NCBI GenBank assembly: GCA_937915785.1
Contig: CALGGY010000163.1
Location: 1-15,488, forward strand
Direction: 5' to 3'
DNA length: 15,488 nucleotides
Source: an uncultured Bacteroidales bacterium
Lineage (GTDB): Bacteria; Bacteroidota; Bacteroidia; Bacteroidales; P3
This document shows, in pieces, positions 1 to 7,657 of this stretch. How positions within the stretch are numbered: the first letter of the stretch is position 1; each line of letters starts with the position of its first letter. The position numbers were made by a program, and so were the translations under genes. The notes below the pieces were generated by a model. That model was not told the DNA's origin. It saw nothing but the letters and a program-made list of their open reading frames with translations, and searched no databases.

Positions 1-12
1 GGGCGGAGTTTT

Positions 13-66
13 ACGGGTTCGCTCCGTTTCAAAGATGAAAATTGAATTTATAGAATCCACCTTAAA
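13..66 (+). repeat. 54-bp leader repeat, left copy
   Basis: This 54-bp segment matches the reverse complement of 15435-15488 at 53 of 54 positions; the only difference is T at 56, where the other copy has C. It begins ACGGGTTCGCTCCGTTTC and ends CCACCTTAAA. The copy ends 13 bp before the ATG at 80, so it forms the untranslated leader of the lipoprotein gene. I see no TAnnTTTG box in it on the coding strand. A promoter may lie further upstream, outside the window. Confidence 0.9.
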
Positions 67-79
67 AAAATAAAATAGC

Positions 80-968
80 ATGAATTCCAAATTTAACATT
101 TTTACCATAGCAGCATTTTTTTCTTTTTCTATCTACACTATTCTTTTCATGTTGCAAAACAGATTTGGCAAACAGCAAGTATGACATTTTATCAAATAAA
201 GATAGTGATCCAGTTTTCGGCTGTGGAACTTTTCACAATCTTTTCCTTTCGAACGCCATTTGCCAATTAGACACGACTATCGTTTACGACAGCGTTTCTG
301 CAATAGGTGACAAACTATTCACAATCAACTTAACCAAACTATTCCAAACCGACTTATCCGATGACGACAAAGCTATTGCGGCAAGTTGCTTTGATGAGTG
401 TAGATATTTTATGTCGATTCCAGATTTTTACGACTCTCTTTTCGATGGCAGCCGAAGCATTCCAGCATTACTAAACCAATTGTACTCTCTAAACATAATT
501 GGATTTTATGAATATAGCCAGTTGCTTACTGTTTCGGAAGCAATAAATAGTGCCATAAATTTATCTATCGACGAATATGATTTCTATGACATCCTGAACA
601 ATGTCAGAGATGATATTTATATACAAAGCTCCGGCAACAATCAAGCACCAATTCTTTTTGCAGATGCAGTAATGGATATAGCAATAGCATCGATGGAGTT
701 TTGGGACGAAGATATGAACGAACCATTTACTGGCCGTGATGAATATGTGCCACCGGCGGTTGCCGCAGATGTTGGAGGCGCGATAATTGGTGCGGCCACC
801 AATGCCATCAACCAATATGCGAATAGTGGCACCGTAAACGCTCGCGGAGTCCTGATTGGAGCAGGGGCAGGCGCGGTTGTCGCATCCACCGGAGGAGTCG
901 CAAAAGTTGTATCGTTGGTCTGCAAAACCGCTATGCGAGTTGGAAAATTTATAAGCAAACTGTTTTGA
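80..968 (+). CDS. lipoprotein with glycine-zipper C-terminus, signal peptide out of frame (possible phase-variable toxin)
   Basis: I recognise no named family. The uninterrupted frame runs from a TTG at 165 (267 aa), but the true start is probably the ATG at 80, just after the shared leader repeat. From 80 the frame codes a hydrophobic signal sequence (MNSKFNIFTIAAFF) and then hits a stop after 34 codons. Removing one T from the T7 run at 116-122 joins it to LFLSTLFFSCCKTD, a Bacteroidota-type lipoprotein signal and lipobox, giving a 295-aa precursor. The middle is acidic and soluble. The last ~75 residues are Gly/Ala-rich and hydrophobic (AADVGGAIIGAA, GVLIGAGAGAVVAS) and end in a basic tail (MRVGKFISKLF), as in pore-forming bacteriocin-like regions. 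The stop overlaps the next start, so the two genes are coupled. Function is inferred from composition and context; the T7 shift could also be a sequencing error or decay. Confidence 0.7.
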
Positions 969-1408
969 TGAGCATACTCGGAATTATCCTCAGCATTTTG
1001 GCAGGTGGTGCTTTTGTGCTGGTAGTATCACTAGCATGGAACAAACTGGAGCATAAACGAATTGCTCAAATCATGTTCAACATCGCCGTTTTCGCACTAC
1101 TATCGGCCACACCGTTTTTTATCAGCTATGATGGATCAAAAGGCAATTACTACTGGCTTGCAGCTTTTTCGGCAATGGCATTCGCGGCCATAGCCATGAT
1201 TGCATACACTGTGGCGCATTTCTCTTGGGGCAACATCCTCGCTTCATTATTATTCTCTACATTGCTTATAATCAACTGCTTGGAACGGTTTACCTTTTAT
1301 CTCACAAACTATGAGTCAACGTATATCACACTCGTCAATCCCATTGCAATTGCCATACTTGTGAAGTCATTTGATTTGTTTTTTAACAAAACGACTCACC
1401 AAAAATAG
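968..1408 (+). CDS. small 5-TM membrane protein, candidate immunity protein
   Basis: The product is 146 aa and almost entirely hydrophobic, with five likely membrane helices at about residues 2-24, 33-56, 61-86, 88-112 and 117-138. The start is the ATG at 968, which shares its A with the TGA of the upstream lipoprotein gene (TGATG), so translation is coupled. A TTG one codon earlier is less likely. No family is recognised. Small multi-helix inner-membrane proteins encoded directly after pore-forming toxins are often immunity proteins, and the upstream protein has a glycine-zipper C-terminus, so that role is the leading guess. It could instead be an unrelated membrane partner. The gene is convergent with tcdA; the two stops are about 50 bp apart. 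Confidence 0.65.
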   Translation: MSILGIILSILAGGAFVLVVSLAWNKLEHKRIAQIMFNIAVFALLSATPFFISYDGSKGNYYWLAAFSAMAFAAIAMIAYTVAHFSWGNILASLLFSTLLIINCLERFTFYLTNYESTYITLVNPIAIAILVKSFDLFFNKTTHQK

Positions 1409-1459
1409 CGTAGCGTCTGACATTTGCACGTTGTGTAATTTTCAGAATTGTTTTTCCAT

Positions 1460-2170
1460 TCAGCTCTCCCCAACCAAGTCCCTTATCACCACCGATGCGC
1501 ACACGCAGCCGAAAACGGGGGGCATGTACGAGATCGTGCCTATGGTGGTGCGTTTGTTGGTGGAAGGGTCTTCGATGCAGGCATGCTTTGGCACCCTTTC
1601 GGGCGAAAACACCACTTTGAACCCCGTTTTCACTCCAAGATGGCTCAGCCGCTTGCGCACCATGTGTGCCAACGGACAGGTGTGCGACTGCGAAACGTCG
1701 GTAACCTCCACCAGCGTGGGGTCCAACTTGCCGGCGCTGCCCATGGAGCTGATAAGCGGATAGCCGGCCTGCAGGGTGTGGTAGATAAGAAACACCTTGG
1801 GCGAGAGGGTGTCGATGGCGTCCATCACGTAGCTGAAACGCGTCTGCCGCAGTATCTCTATCATTCGCTCGTCGCGAAGAAACTCGTTGATTACATGTAG
1901 CTTGCAGTCGGGGTTTATATCGTGCAGACGTTGGGCAAGCACTTCGGCCTTGGGCTGACCGATGGTAGAGTCGAGGGCTATAATCTGCCGGTTTTTGTTC
2001 GACACAGCCACGGTGTCGCCGTCAACGATGGTGAGCTCCCCCACCCCTGCTCTGCACAGCTGCTCGGCGGCATAGCCTCCCACACCGCCAAGTCCAACCA
2101 CAAGCACGTGGGCCGACTGCAATCGGGCAAGACCCTTTTCCTTCAAAAGCAATTTTGTGCGACTGAACAT
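1460..2170 (-). CDS. tcdA: tRNA threonylcarbamoyladenosine dehydratase (TcdA/CsdL, ThiF/E1-like)
   Basis: TcdA uses ATP to cyclise N6-threonylcarbamoyladenosine at position 37 of ANN-decoding tRNAs into the cyclic form ct6A, in the cytoplasm. The 236-aa product starts with the family's SRT opening. It has the ATP-binding glycine motif GLGGVGG at residues 26-32 and then VDGDTVAVSNKNRQI, the adenylation segment with the conserved NxNRQ. SYVMDAIDTLSPK matches the E. coli protein's SYVIDAIDSVRPK, and the VTD segment follows. The C-terminal FGCVCASVVIRDL is the expected family end. Length is close to the E. coli enzyme though slightly short. The ATG at 2170 is the only sensible start. It is transcribed away from the radical SAM gene's 3' end across a 261-bp gap. 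A 45-bp copy of its 3' end recurs at 14714. Confidence 0.93.
   Translation of the reverse strand: MFSRTKLLLKEKGLARLQSAHVLVVGLGGVGGYAAEQLCRAGVGELTIVDGDTVAVSNKNRQIIALDSTIGQPKAEVLAQRLHDINPDCKLHVINEFLRDERMIEILRQTRFSYVMDAIDTLSPKVFLIYHTLQAGYPLISSMGSAGKLDPTLVEVTDVSQSHTCPLAHMVRKRLSHLGVKTGFKVVFSPERVPKHACIEDPSTNKRTTIGTISYMPPVFGCVCASVVIRDLVGES
1465..1509 (-). repeat. 45-bp tcdA-tail repeat, original copy
   Basis: This is the last coding stretch of tcdA (CVCASVVIRDLVGE). It matches 14714-14758 at 43 of 45 positions, in inverted orientation within the window. The match includes an unbroken 32-bp core. The encoded residues fit the conserved C-terminus of TcdA proteins, so this is taken as the source copy and the one at 14714 as the duplicate. 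Confidence 0.85.
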
Positions 2171-2431
2171 TGATGATTGGTATTATTACTGTTTAACTCT
2201 TAATTCTTAATCGCTCCAATATACAAATTACTGATTTTTACCAAACAGATTCGATGTCGCGTCCCTTCAGTGCGCTGAGTATTATGGCTATCCCTGACCC
2301 CACACTGCGAAACCTATCGGGTTCTTGTATGGAGTTATTTAGATTCAGCCTCTTCGAGGCTGTTGAAAAACCAGTCGAATATAACATAAGAGCCTTCATA
2401 AATTTTATTCTCAACTCAAAACTCCCAACTC
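2171..2431. other. intergenic region between radical SAM gene and tcdA
   Basis: These 261 bp hold no convincing gene. They contain a perfect 7-bp hairpin at 2346-2362 (CAGCCTC-TTC-GAGGCTG). Minus-strand codons around 2250-2310 read GSGIAIILSAL followed by KGRDIESVW and a stop. A similar peptide (GIAVILSAL) is readable on the plus strand near 4055-4085. This may be a small dispersed repeat or a coding relic. Confidence 0.4.
2346..2362. terminator. perfect 7-bp stem with 3-nt loop; possible terminator
   Basis: CAGCCTC pairs fully with GAGGCTG across a TTC loop. It lies 70-86 bp beyond the stop of the minus-strand radical SAM gene and upstream of tcdA. No T-run follows on either strand, so it is at best a weak or factor-assisted terminator. 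Confidence 0.3.
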
Positions 2432-3454
2432 CTAACTTTCAAAGCATGGGTCTTTGGCGGAGATGTCGCCACACACTATACCTGCTGCCTCGCGGCAACC
2501 GCAGTCGCAATAGTCCACCTCGTGGCACGAAATGCAGCTGGCGGGTATGTAGCGTCGGCGGGCAAAAGTGTCCCAATAATCCACGTCTGTAATAATCGGA
2601 TTTTCGAGTATATGTCCCACAACCCTTGGCGAGTGGTTGCATGTGCGCACCTGTCCGCTGGGGTCTATCACAAAAAACTCCTTGGCTGCCGAGCACATCG
2701 AAGCCACACGTAGACGCTGGTAACGTTCGGGGTGGCCGATGATGCAACGTGGGAACTCAGTGCCTACGGAGCCCGTGCGGTGCGAGAGCTGCAGCACCTC
2801 CTCAGCGGTGTCGAGCATACCGTTGAGCTGGTCGTGGTTCAGCATAAGCTCCTTGCGATGGGCCAAGCCGCGGCCTCCGGGCAGAAAACGGTTGAGCAGC
2901 ACGGTGTCGGCACCGGCCAGAATGCCTTGGGCAAGGGTGGCGAAAAGCTCATGGTAGTTCAGCGCCGTTACCGTTACGTTCACAGTGGTGTCCAGCCCAC
3001 GTTTTTTGGCCTCCTCGAACCAATGCAGCACCCCGCCGGCGTTGTCCACCCCTGTATGACGGGCAAAGGTTTCCAATCCGGGCAGGCTCATGCTCAGGTG
3101 CACGTTGTACTCCCTGAACAGGTAGAGCCACGCCTCCGACATAGCCAAACCATTGGAAATAAGAATGATAGGAGCTTGGGCGTTAAAACAGCCTTTACTG
3201 CGGATATAAGCCAAAATGTCTGGCAAACAATCCTTTAGCAGAGGTTCGCCACCCGAAATGGAGACATTGCGGACACCCAGCGTTTGTAGTACGTCGAGAG
3301 TTTGCCGCCACTGCTCAAAATCCATCTCGGTGCCTTTGCAGTATTTCGATTGCAGGGCATCCCACGGACACGAACAGAACAGACACCGGTGATTGCACTG
3401 GTAGGTCAGTTCCAAAATGGCCGATTGAGGAAAACGCAGCTCGTGCTGGGTCAT
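2432..3454 (-). CDS. radical SAM/SPASM-type iron-sulfur enzyme
   Basis: The 340-aa product has the radical SAM cluster motif CxxxCxxC at C20, C24 and C27 (CNHRCLFC), which binds the [4Fe-4S] cluster that cleaves S-adenosylmethionine. The SAM-contacting GGEP sits at residues 68-71. The C-terminal ~85 residues are cysteine-rich (CSAAKEFF, RTCNHSP, CISCHEVDYCDCGCREA), like SPASM or twitch domains that bind auxiliary Fe-S clusters in peptide-modifying enzymes (PqqE- and anSME-like). The open frame continues upstream to 3676, but those 74 residues are low-complexity antisense-like sequence lying over the next gene, so the ATG at 3454 (MTQHELRF) is chosen. It starts 43 bp after the secreted repeat protein on the same strand and is likely co-transcribed with it. 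Substrate unknown; sulfatase maturation or RiPP-type modification are both possible. Confidence 0.85.
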   Translation of the reverse strand: MTQHELRFPQSAILELTYQCNHRCLFCSCPWDALQSKYCKGTEMDFEQWRQTLDVLQTLGVRNVSISGGEPLLKDCLPDILAYIRSKGCFNAQAPIILISNGLAMSEAWLYLFREYNVHLSMSLPGLETFARHTGVDNAGGVLHWFEEAKKRGLDTTVNVTVTALNYHELFATLAQGILAGADTVLLNRFLPGGRGLAHRKELMLNHDQLNGMLDTAEEVLQLSHRTGSVGTEFPRCIIGHPERYQRLRVASMCSAAKEFFVIDPSGQVRTCNHSPRVVGHILENPIITDVDYWDTFARRRYIPASCISCHEVDYCDCGCREAAGIVCGDISAKDPCFES

Positions 3455-3497
3455 TGCGTTTTGTGAAGGTGAAACTCCGCCAATGCCAGGGCGGTTT

Positions 3498-3980
3498 TTA
3501 ATACACGTAGTGGAACACGTACCAAACAGCCACAAACTCCTCGATGGTGAGGTTGCCGTCGATGGTGTACATGCGGTCGGTACTGTAGGTGGAATTGCCG
3601 TAGTACACGTATCCATCCACAATGGTGGCAATAACATCGCTGCGATATTTGGACACGCCACGATAAACTTTGCCATCGCGGATGGTCATCACCACGTCGC
3701 TTTCGTAGAGCGAGTTTTTATCGTAAACCTTACCGTCGCGGATGGTGTACAGCACATCGCTGTTGTAGCTGGAATTGAGCTTGTAAACCTTGTTTTTTTC
3801 GATATGGCAAAGCACATCGCTGTTGTACGACGAATTGCCTTTGAACACCTTGCCGTCCTTAACGTTGCAAACCACATCGCTGTAGTAGGTAGACGTGCCA
3901 CGGTAAACTTTTACAGGATTGGTTGCCATAACGGAGGCACACATAATCACTGCCATCAAAAAAGGAAGTATTCTCTTCAT
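3498..3980 (-). CDS. secreted protein of tandem 20-residue repeats
   Basis: The 160-aa product begins with a Sec signal peptide (MKRILPFLMAVIMCASVMA, cleavage near residue 19-20). From residue 28 it consists of about six exact 20-residue units of pattern G-N-S-x-Y-x-S-D-V-x-x-x-I-x-D-G-K-V-Y-x. Five are good copies and the sixth is diverged, followed by a terminal segment containing LTIEEFVAVWYV. The strict spacing of Tyr/Ser/Asp and of DGKVY suggests a closed beta fold such as a small propeller or flower, with one blade per unit. Similar repeat proteins occur in Bacteroidota, but I cannot name the family. At DNA level the repeats have a 60-bp period and coding-type divergence. It precedes the radical SAM gene by 43 bp, so the two may be co-expressed. 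Function unknown. Confidence 0.8.
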   Translation of the reverse strand: MKRILPFLMAVIMCASVMATNPVKVYRGTSTYYSDVVCNVKDGKVFKGNSSYNSDVLCHIEKNKVYKLNSSYNSDVLYTIRDGKVYDKNSLYESDVVMTIRDGKVYRGVSKYRSDVIATIVDGYVYYGNSTYSTDRMYTIDGNLTIEEFVAVWYVFHYVY

Positions 3981-4007
3981 ATCTAACTTATTTTTTCAAA
4001 ACGTTAT

Positions 4008-4028
4008 AATTGTTTGACACCAACAATT
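4008..4028. other. inverted repeat upstream of repeat-protein gene
   Basis: AATTGTT and AACAATT form a perfect 7-bp stem around a 7-nt loop, 28-48 bp before the repeat-protein start codon. It could be a 5' UTR hairpin or an operator. It has no T-run on either strand, so it is not called as a terminator for the upstream HerA-like gene. Confidence 0.35.
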
Positions 4029-4113
4029 ACGAAACCTTACTCCGACAATCTGCGTCTGATGGGTATTGCCGTGATACTCAGCGCATTGTGGACGCTTTCG
4101 CAAAACGTCGCAA

Positions 4114-5703
4114 TTATTTACCTTTCAGTATGTTGCCCAAAATGTCGCGGGTTATTTCGCGTGTGGCTGTACGTGTGGCGGCGCTGGTGGCGCTTTTCAC
4201 CACTCGCCCGGCGGTAGAGGTGCGCGATTTGGTTTTTTTGCCCGTAACCTTGTCGCTCACCCAAGTGCCGAGAATGGTGGCCAATGTGCCTGTGACGGCG
4301 GTAAGTATGGCTTTACCCACTTTGCCGAGCACGCCGGTTTTCTTTTTGCCCGTTTCTTTGCCTTTGCCTTTGGTTTCGGCTTCTGCCACAGCCTGTTCGT
4401 CGGCCTGCACAAGTGCGCGTTCCTCTTCGGCCAGAATCATCTCGAAAGCGCTCTGGTTGTCCACGGGGGTGTCGTATTTGCCACTTATGCGGCTGGTGCG
4501 TATTATCTCGCTGCGCTGTGCGTCGGAGATGGCGCCAATCTGCGAAAGCGGGAACAGCACTTTGGCACGTTCCACCACTGTTGGGGCACCCTTTTCGTCG
4601 AGGAAACTGACGAGAGCTTCGCCTGTTTCGAGGTTCATGATAGCCTCGTCGGTTTTGAAATTGGGGTTGGCGCGGAAGGTGTCGGCGGCAGTTTTCACAG
4701 CTTTCTGGTCCTTGGGTGTGTATGCGCGCAAGGCGTGCTGCACGCGGTTGCCCAGTTGTCCGAGAATAACGTCGGGTATGTCGGTGGGGTTTTGGGTGAT
4801 GAAATAAATGCCCACGCCTTTGGAGCGTATCAGGCGTATCACCTGTTCTATCTTGTCGAGCAGTGCGCGCGAGGTGCCGTCAAATAGCATGTGTGCCTCG
4901 TCGAAGAAGAAAACGAGTTTTGGCAGTGCCAAGTCGCCCACCTCGGGCAGAGTGGAGTACAGCTCGCTGATAAGCCAGAGCAGGAAGGAGGAGTAGAGCT
5001 TTGGCTGCATCATCAGCTTGTCGGCGGCCAGCACGCTGAGCACACCTTTGCCGTTTTCGGTCTGCAAAAGGTCGTTGATGTCGAAAGCGGGTTCGCCGAA
5101 AAATTGGTCGGCACCTTGGTTTTCGAGTTGCAGCAGGGCGCGCTGTATGGCGCCCACGGTGGCGGTGCTGATGTTGCCGTATTTGGTGGTGTACTCCTTG
5201 GAGTGTTTGGCCACAAAGTCGAGGGTGGAGCGAAGGTCTTTCATGTCGATGATAGGCCATCCGCGCTCGTCGGCAATGCGGAACACTATGTTGAGCACTC
5301 CGTCCTGTATTTCGTTAAGTCCGAGCAGTCGCGAAAGCAGCATGGGTCCCATCTGCGACACTGTGGCGCGCATGGGGTGCCCCTGCTGTCCGAACACATC
5401 GTACAGACGTACCGGACAGGCGCCGAACTGCGGGTTTTCGATGCCGAACTCGGGCATACGTTTTTCGATAAACGAGCTCAGCTGCCCGGTCTGCGATATT
5501 CCCGAAAGGTCGCCTTTCATATCGGCCATGAAACAGGGCACACCAGCATGCGAGAAAGTCTCGGCCATCACCTGCAGGGTAACGGTTTTGCCTGTACCGG
5601 TGGCTCCGGCGATAAGGCCGTGGCGGTTTATCATTTTTCCATTTATCGACAAAGCCCCGTTTTCGCAGTGGGCAATGTAAAGTCCTCTTTGGCTGTCTAA
5701 CAT
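4114..5703 (-). CDS. HerA-like P-loop ATPase, YjgR/DUF853 family
   Basis: This 529-aa protein belongs to the HerA/FtsK-type ATPases annotated as DUF853 or YjgR. The Walker A motif GATGTGKT is at residues 33-40. The MADMKGDLSGI segment after it is typical of the family, and the Walker B/DEAH box is at 268-271 (FFFDEAHMLF). It also carries FITQNPTDIPDVILGQLGNRVQHALRA, which contains the sensor and arginine-finger region; that whole stretch is characteristic of YjgR. The last ~90 residues are a lysine-rich linker, a hydrophobic stretch (AILTAVTGTLATILG) and a basic amphipathic end. Biochemical role is not established; a nucleic-acid-translocating ATPase is assumed from relatives. The ATG at 5703 is clear. 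A promoter with -7 box TATCTTTG lies 38-69 bp upstream, so it probably starts its own transcript. Confidence 0.92.
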   Translation of the reverse strand: MLDSQRGLYIAHCENGALSINGKMINRHGLIAGATGTGKTVTLQVMAETFSHAGVPCFMADMKGDLSGISQTGQLSSFIEKRMPEFGIENPQFGACPVRLYDVFGQQGHPMRATVSQMGPMLLSRLLGLNEIQDGVLNIVFRIADERGWPIIDMKDLRSTLDFVAKHSKEYTTKYGNISTATVGAIQRALLQLENQGADQFFGEPAFDINDLLQTENGKGVLSVLAADKLMMQPKLYSSFLLWLISELYSTLPEVGDLALPKLVFFFDEAHMLFDGTSRALLDKIEQVIRLIRSKGVGIYFITQNPTDIPDVILGQLGNRVQHALRAYTPKDQKAVKTAADTFRANPNFKTDEAIMNLETGEALVSFLDEKGAPTVVERAKVLFPLSQIGAISDAQRSEIIRTSRISGKYDTPVDNQSAFEMILAEEERALVQADEQAVAEAETKGKGKETGKKKTGVLGKVGKAILTAVTGTLATILGTWVSDKVTGKKTKSRTSTAGRVVKSATSAATRTATREITRDILGNILKGK

Positions 5704-5740
5704 GATGTGTAATGTTTTTTAATTTCGTTTAACGGTTTTG

Positions 5741-5772
5741 CAAAGATACGTTTTTTTTTCGGATTGGGCAAC
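5741..5772 (-). promoter_or_regulatory. Bacteroidota promoter of the HerA-like gene
   Basis: On the minus strand TATCTTTG (5748-5741) matches the Bacteroidota -7 consensus TAnnTTTG. A GTTG at 5772-5769 stands at the -33 position with a 20-nt spacer. The start codon is about 38 nt downstream. Confidence 0.75.
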
Positions 5773-5962
5773 TGCCAAAATACAAAAAAGTATTTTTTTA
5801 TAAAAAGGGGTGCGTTTTGCGTGGTGGGACGTTGCGTACAAATGTTTGTCAAAGCCCATTTTCGGCATAGGACAACAATATTTTACAAAAAAAGGTAAAA
5901 GAGATGCTCTTTATGTGAGCTTGCACCCTCGCCTGCCGACAAGGAATGGGCAGTGGGGCTTG

Positions 5963-7636
5963 TCAATCGTTGTGGTGGGTTACAAGCAGCACAATGCGGT
6001 TTTGGGCTATGTTGTGCAGCTCGCCATAAAAAGCCTTGGTAGATTTTGCGTCCATCCAGCTGGTAGGTTCGTCGAGCACCAGAATTGGGGCTGTGGAATA
6101 GAGAGCCCTTGCCAGAGCTATGCGTTGCCACTGTCCCATGCTAAGGTCCTCGCTATGAGCAAAATACTTGCCCAAGCGTGTGTCGTAGCCCTGAGGCAGA
6201 CGTTGGATAAAACTGTCGGCGGAGCTGGTGCGGGCCGCCCACAGCATACGCTGCTCGTTGGGTTTGCCGGTGTCGCCGAGCTGTATGTTCTCCCTTACGG
6301 TGAAATTGTACTGAATAAAGTCCTGAAATACAACGCTGATATTTTTTCGGAGCTCAAAAATGTCGAACTCGCGGATGTCTGTGCCGTCGATGAAAATGCC
6401 GCCTTGGTTGCAGTCGTAGAGCCGGTACAGCAGTTTGATGAGTGTGGTTTTGCCGAAGCCGTTTTCGCCTTGCAGCGGAGTTATGGCATTAGGTTTCAGC
6501 GTAAGGCTGAAATTCTCCAGCACGTTGGTCGGGCTGTCGGGATATGCAAAAGTTACGTTGCGGAACTCCACGCCCTGTAGTATCTGTTTTGGGAAAGGCT
6601 TGGGGTTGGCAGGCGACACTATGTGGGGTTTGAGTTTCAGGAAATCGAACAGGTTACGGATAAACAGTTTGTTGTCGTACAATCCTGTGATGCCACCTAT
6701 AAGGCTTTCGAGGTACGACTGTCCGCGGCGGAAGGCTTCGAAGAGCATCACAAAGCTGCCTATGGTGATGGCTCCGACCACGGCGCCCCGAATGAGCAGG
6801 AACACTATGAAAAATAATGCCACTGTCTCCAGCACCACGGCCATAACGTCGAGGGCTGTAAGCCTCATGTTTATTTTAATTACCTGAGTGCGAATAACTT
6901 TGCGCAGACGATTGAATTTTTGGCGAAAATACTCTGCCAGTCCGAAAGTGCGTATCTCCTTGGCAGACACCCTGTTGGTAAGCAAAGCGGAAAAATAGTT
7001 GGCCGTGCGGAACAGCTGTGTGTGGTTTTTGCTCCAATTGTACAGTTTTCGAGACTTGTACAATTTCACCACAAAATCGGGCAGGCATGCCAAGAGCATC
7101 ACCACAATGACGAGCCACGAGAAGGAAGCCAGAATAATCACCGTTCCGGCAAGGGAGATGAAACTGCCTATGATGGAGGTGAAGCTGCCGAGAATCTGCA
7201 TTGGCCGGTACGAGGCCTCCTGCTGTGCGCGATGGAAAGTGTCGTGGTAGTCGGAGTTGTCGTAGTATGCCATGTCGAGTTCGGTGGATTTCTGGTGCAG
7301 GCTGTTGCTGATGTAGTCGGTAAGTTTTTGGTTAAGGAAAGTGTTTACCAGCTTTCCCGCAAGGGTCATAAGGCGGTTGGCAAGGAATATGCCGCAGAAT
7401 GCCAGCACATAACGCAGTGCCATGGCGGTTTGGAAAGTGCCTGCCCCAATGGAGGTGGTTACAAAATCGATGAGCAGTTTCAGGATGTAGAGGCTAACAA
7501 GTGGGAGCACGCTCTGCAGGGCAGTAACGGCGAGCTTGGCCACAAACAGCTTGGGACTGCAGCGGTACATCATCAGCATGGAGTCGCGGATGTTGGCAAA
7601 ATCGCTTTTCCAATTGTTTGTGGCGGGGTTTTTCAA
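5963..7636 (-). CDS. ABC exporter (fused membrane and ATPase domains), C-terminally short
   Basis: The 557-aa product is a half-size exporter. It has about six membrane helices between residues 30 and 310, then one nucleotide-binding domain. Walker A is GENGFGKT (390-397), with Phe where Ser/Ala is usual. The Q-loop is at Q438, the signature is LSMGQ (498-502) and Walker B is LVLDEP (E523). The H-loop is in VTHHND at the very end. The signature context (GQWQRIALARAL) resembles exporters of modified peptides such as lantibiotics. The protein stops right after the H-loop, so the usual final 40-50 residues are absent; I found no continuation in other frames. The first possible start is a TTG at 7636; the first ATG is codon 20. 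It is the last gene of the 10170-5963 operon, 21 bp after the DUF2147 gene. The substrate is unknown. Confidence 0.85.
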   Translation of the reverse strand: MKNPATNNWKSDFANIRDSMLMMYRCSPKLFVAKLAVTALQSVLPLVSLYILKLLIDFVTTSIGAGTFQTAMALRYVLAFCGIFLANRLMTLAGKLVNTFLNQKLTDYISNSLHQKSTELDMAYYDNSDYHDTFHRAQQEASYRPMQILGSFTSIIGSFISLAGTVIILASFSWLVIVVMLLACLPDFVVKLYKSRKLYNWSKNHTQLFRTANYFSALLTNRVSAKEIRTFGLAEYFRQKFNRLRKVIRTQVIKINMRLTALDVMAVVLETVALFFIVFLLIRGAVVGAITIGSFVMLFEAFRRGQSYLESLIGGITGLYDNKLFIRNLFDFLKLKPHIVSPANPKPFPKQILQGVEFRNVTFAYPDSPTNVLENFSLTLKPNAITPLQGENGFGKTTLIKLLYRLYDCNQGGIFIDGTDIREFDIFELRKNISVVFQDFIQYNFTVRENIQLGDTGKPNEQRMLWAARTSSADSFIQRLPQGYDTRLGKYFAHSEDLSMGQWQRIALARALYSTAPILVLDEPTSWMDAKSTKAFYGELHNIAQNRIVLLVTHHND

Positions 7637-7652
7637 AACAGTGGCGGGGTTT
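7620..7652. repeat. 12-bp direct repeat spanning the ABC gene start
   Basis: GTGGCGGGGTTT occurs at 7620-7631 and again at 7641-7652, offset by 21 bp. The first copy codes for the N-terminus of the ABC protein and the second lies in the gap before it. The offset is a multiple of three. This looks like a small slipped duplication at the gene junction and may explain the unusual TTG start. Confidence 0.6.
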
Positions 7653-7657
7653 GGGTG

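Noticed and set aside
3455..3676. 74-residue N-terminal extension of the radical SAM protein
   Set aside because: It overlaps the repeat-protein gene in another frame and reads as Pro/Thr/Ser-rich low-complexity sequence; the family start fits MTQHELRF at 3454.
3498..3980. 60-bp periodic repeats resembling a CRISPR array
   Set aside because: The period encodes exact 20-residue protein units behind a signal peptide, and the copies differ at codon third positions; there are no identical repeats with unique spacers.
4014..4217. 67-aa plus-strand frame from a TTG at 4014
   Set aside because: Most of it runs antisense through the end of the HerA-like gene; only the first part is gene-free and that is treated as a possible dispersed repeat.
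4010..5700. Several long plus-strand frames over the HerA-like gene
   Set aside because: They are antisense shadows; the minus-strand frame has complete ATPase motifs and a promoter.
5881..5900. TTTTAC/GTAAAA hairpin after the ABC exporter
   Set aside because: The stem is short and A+T-rich, with no following T-run on the minus strand; too weak to call a terminator.
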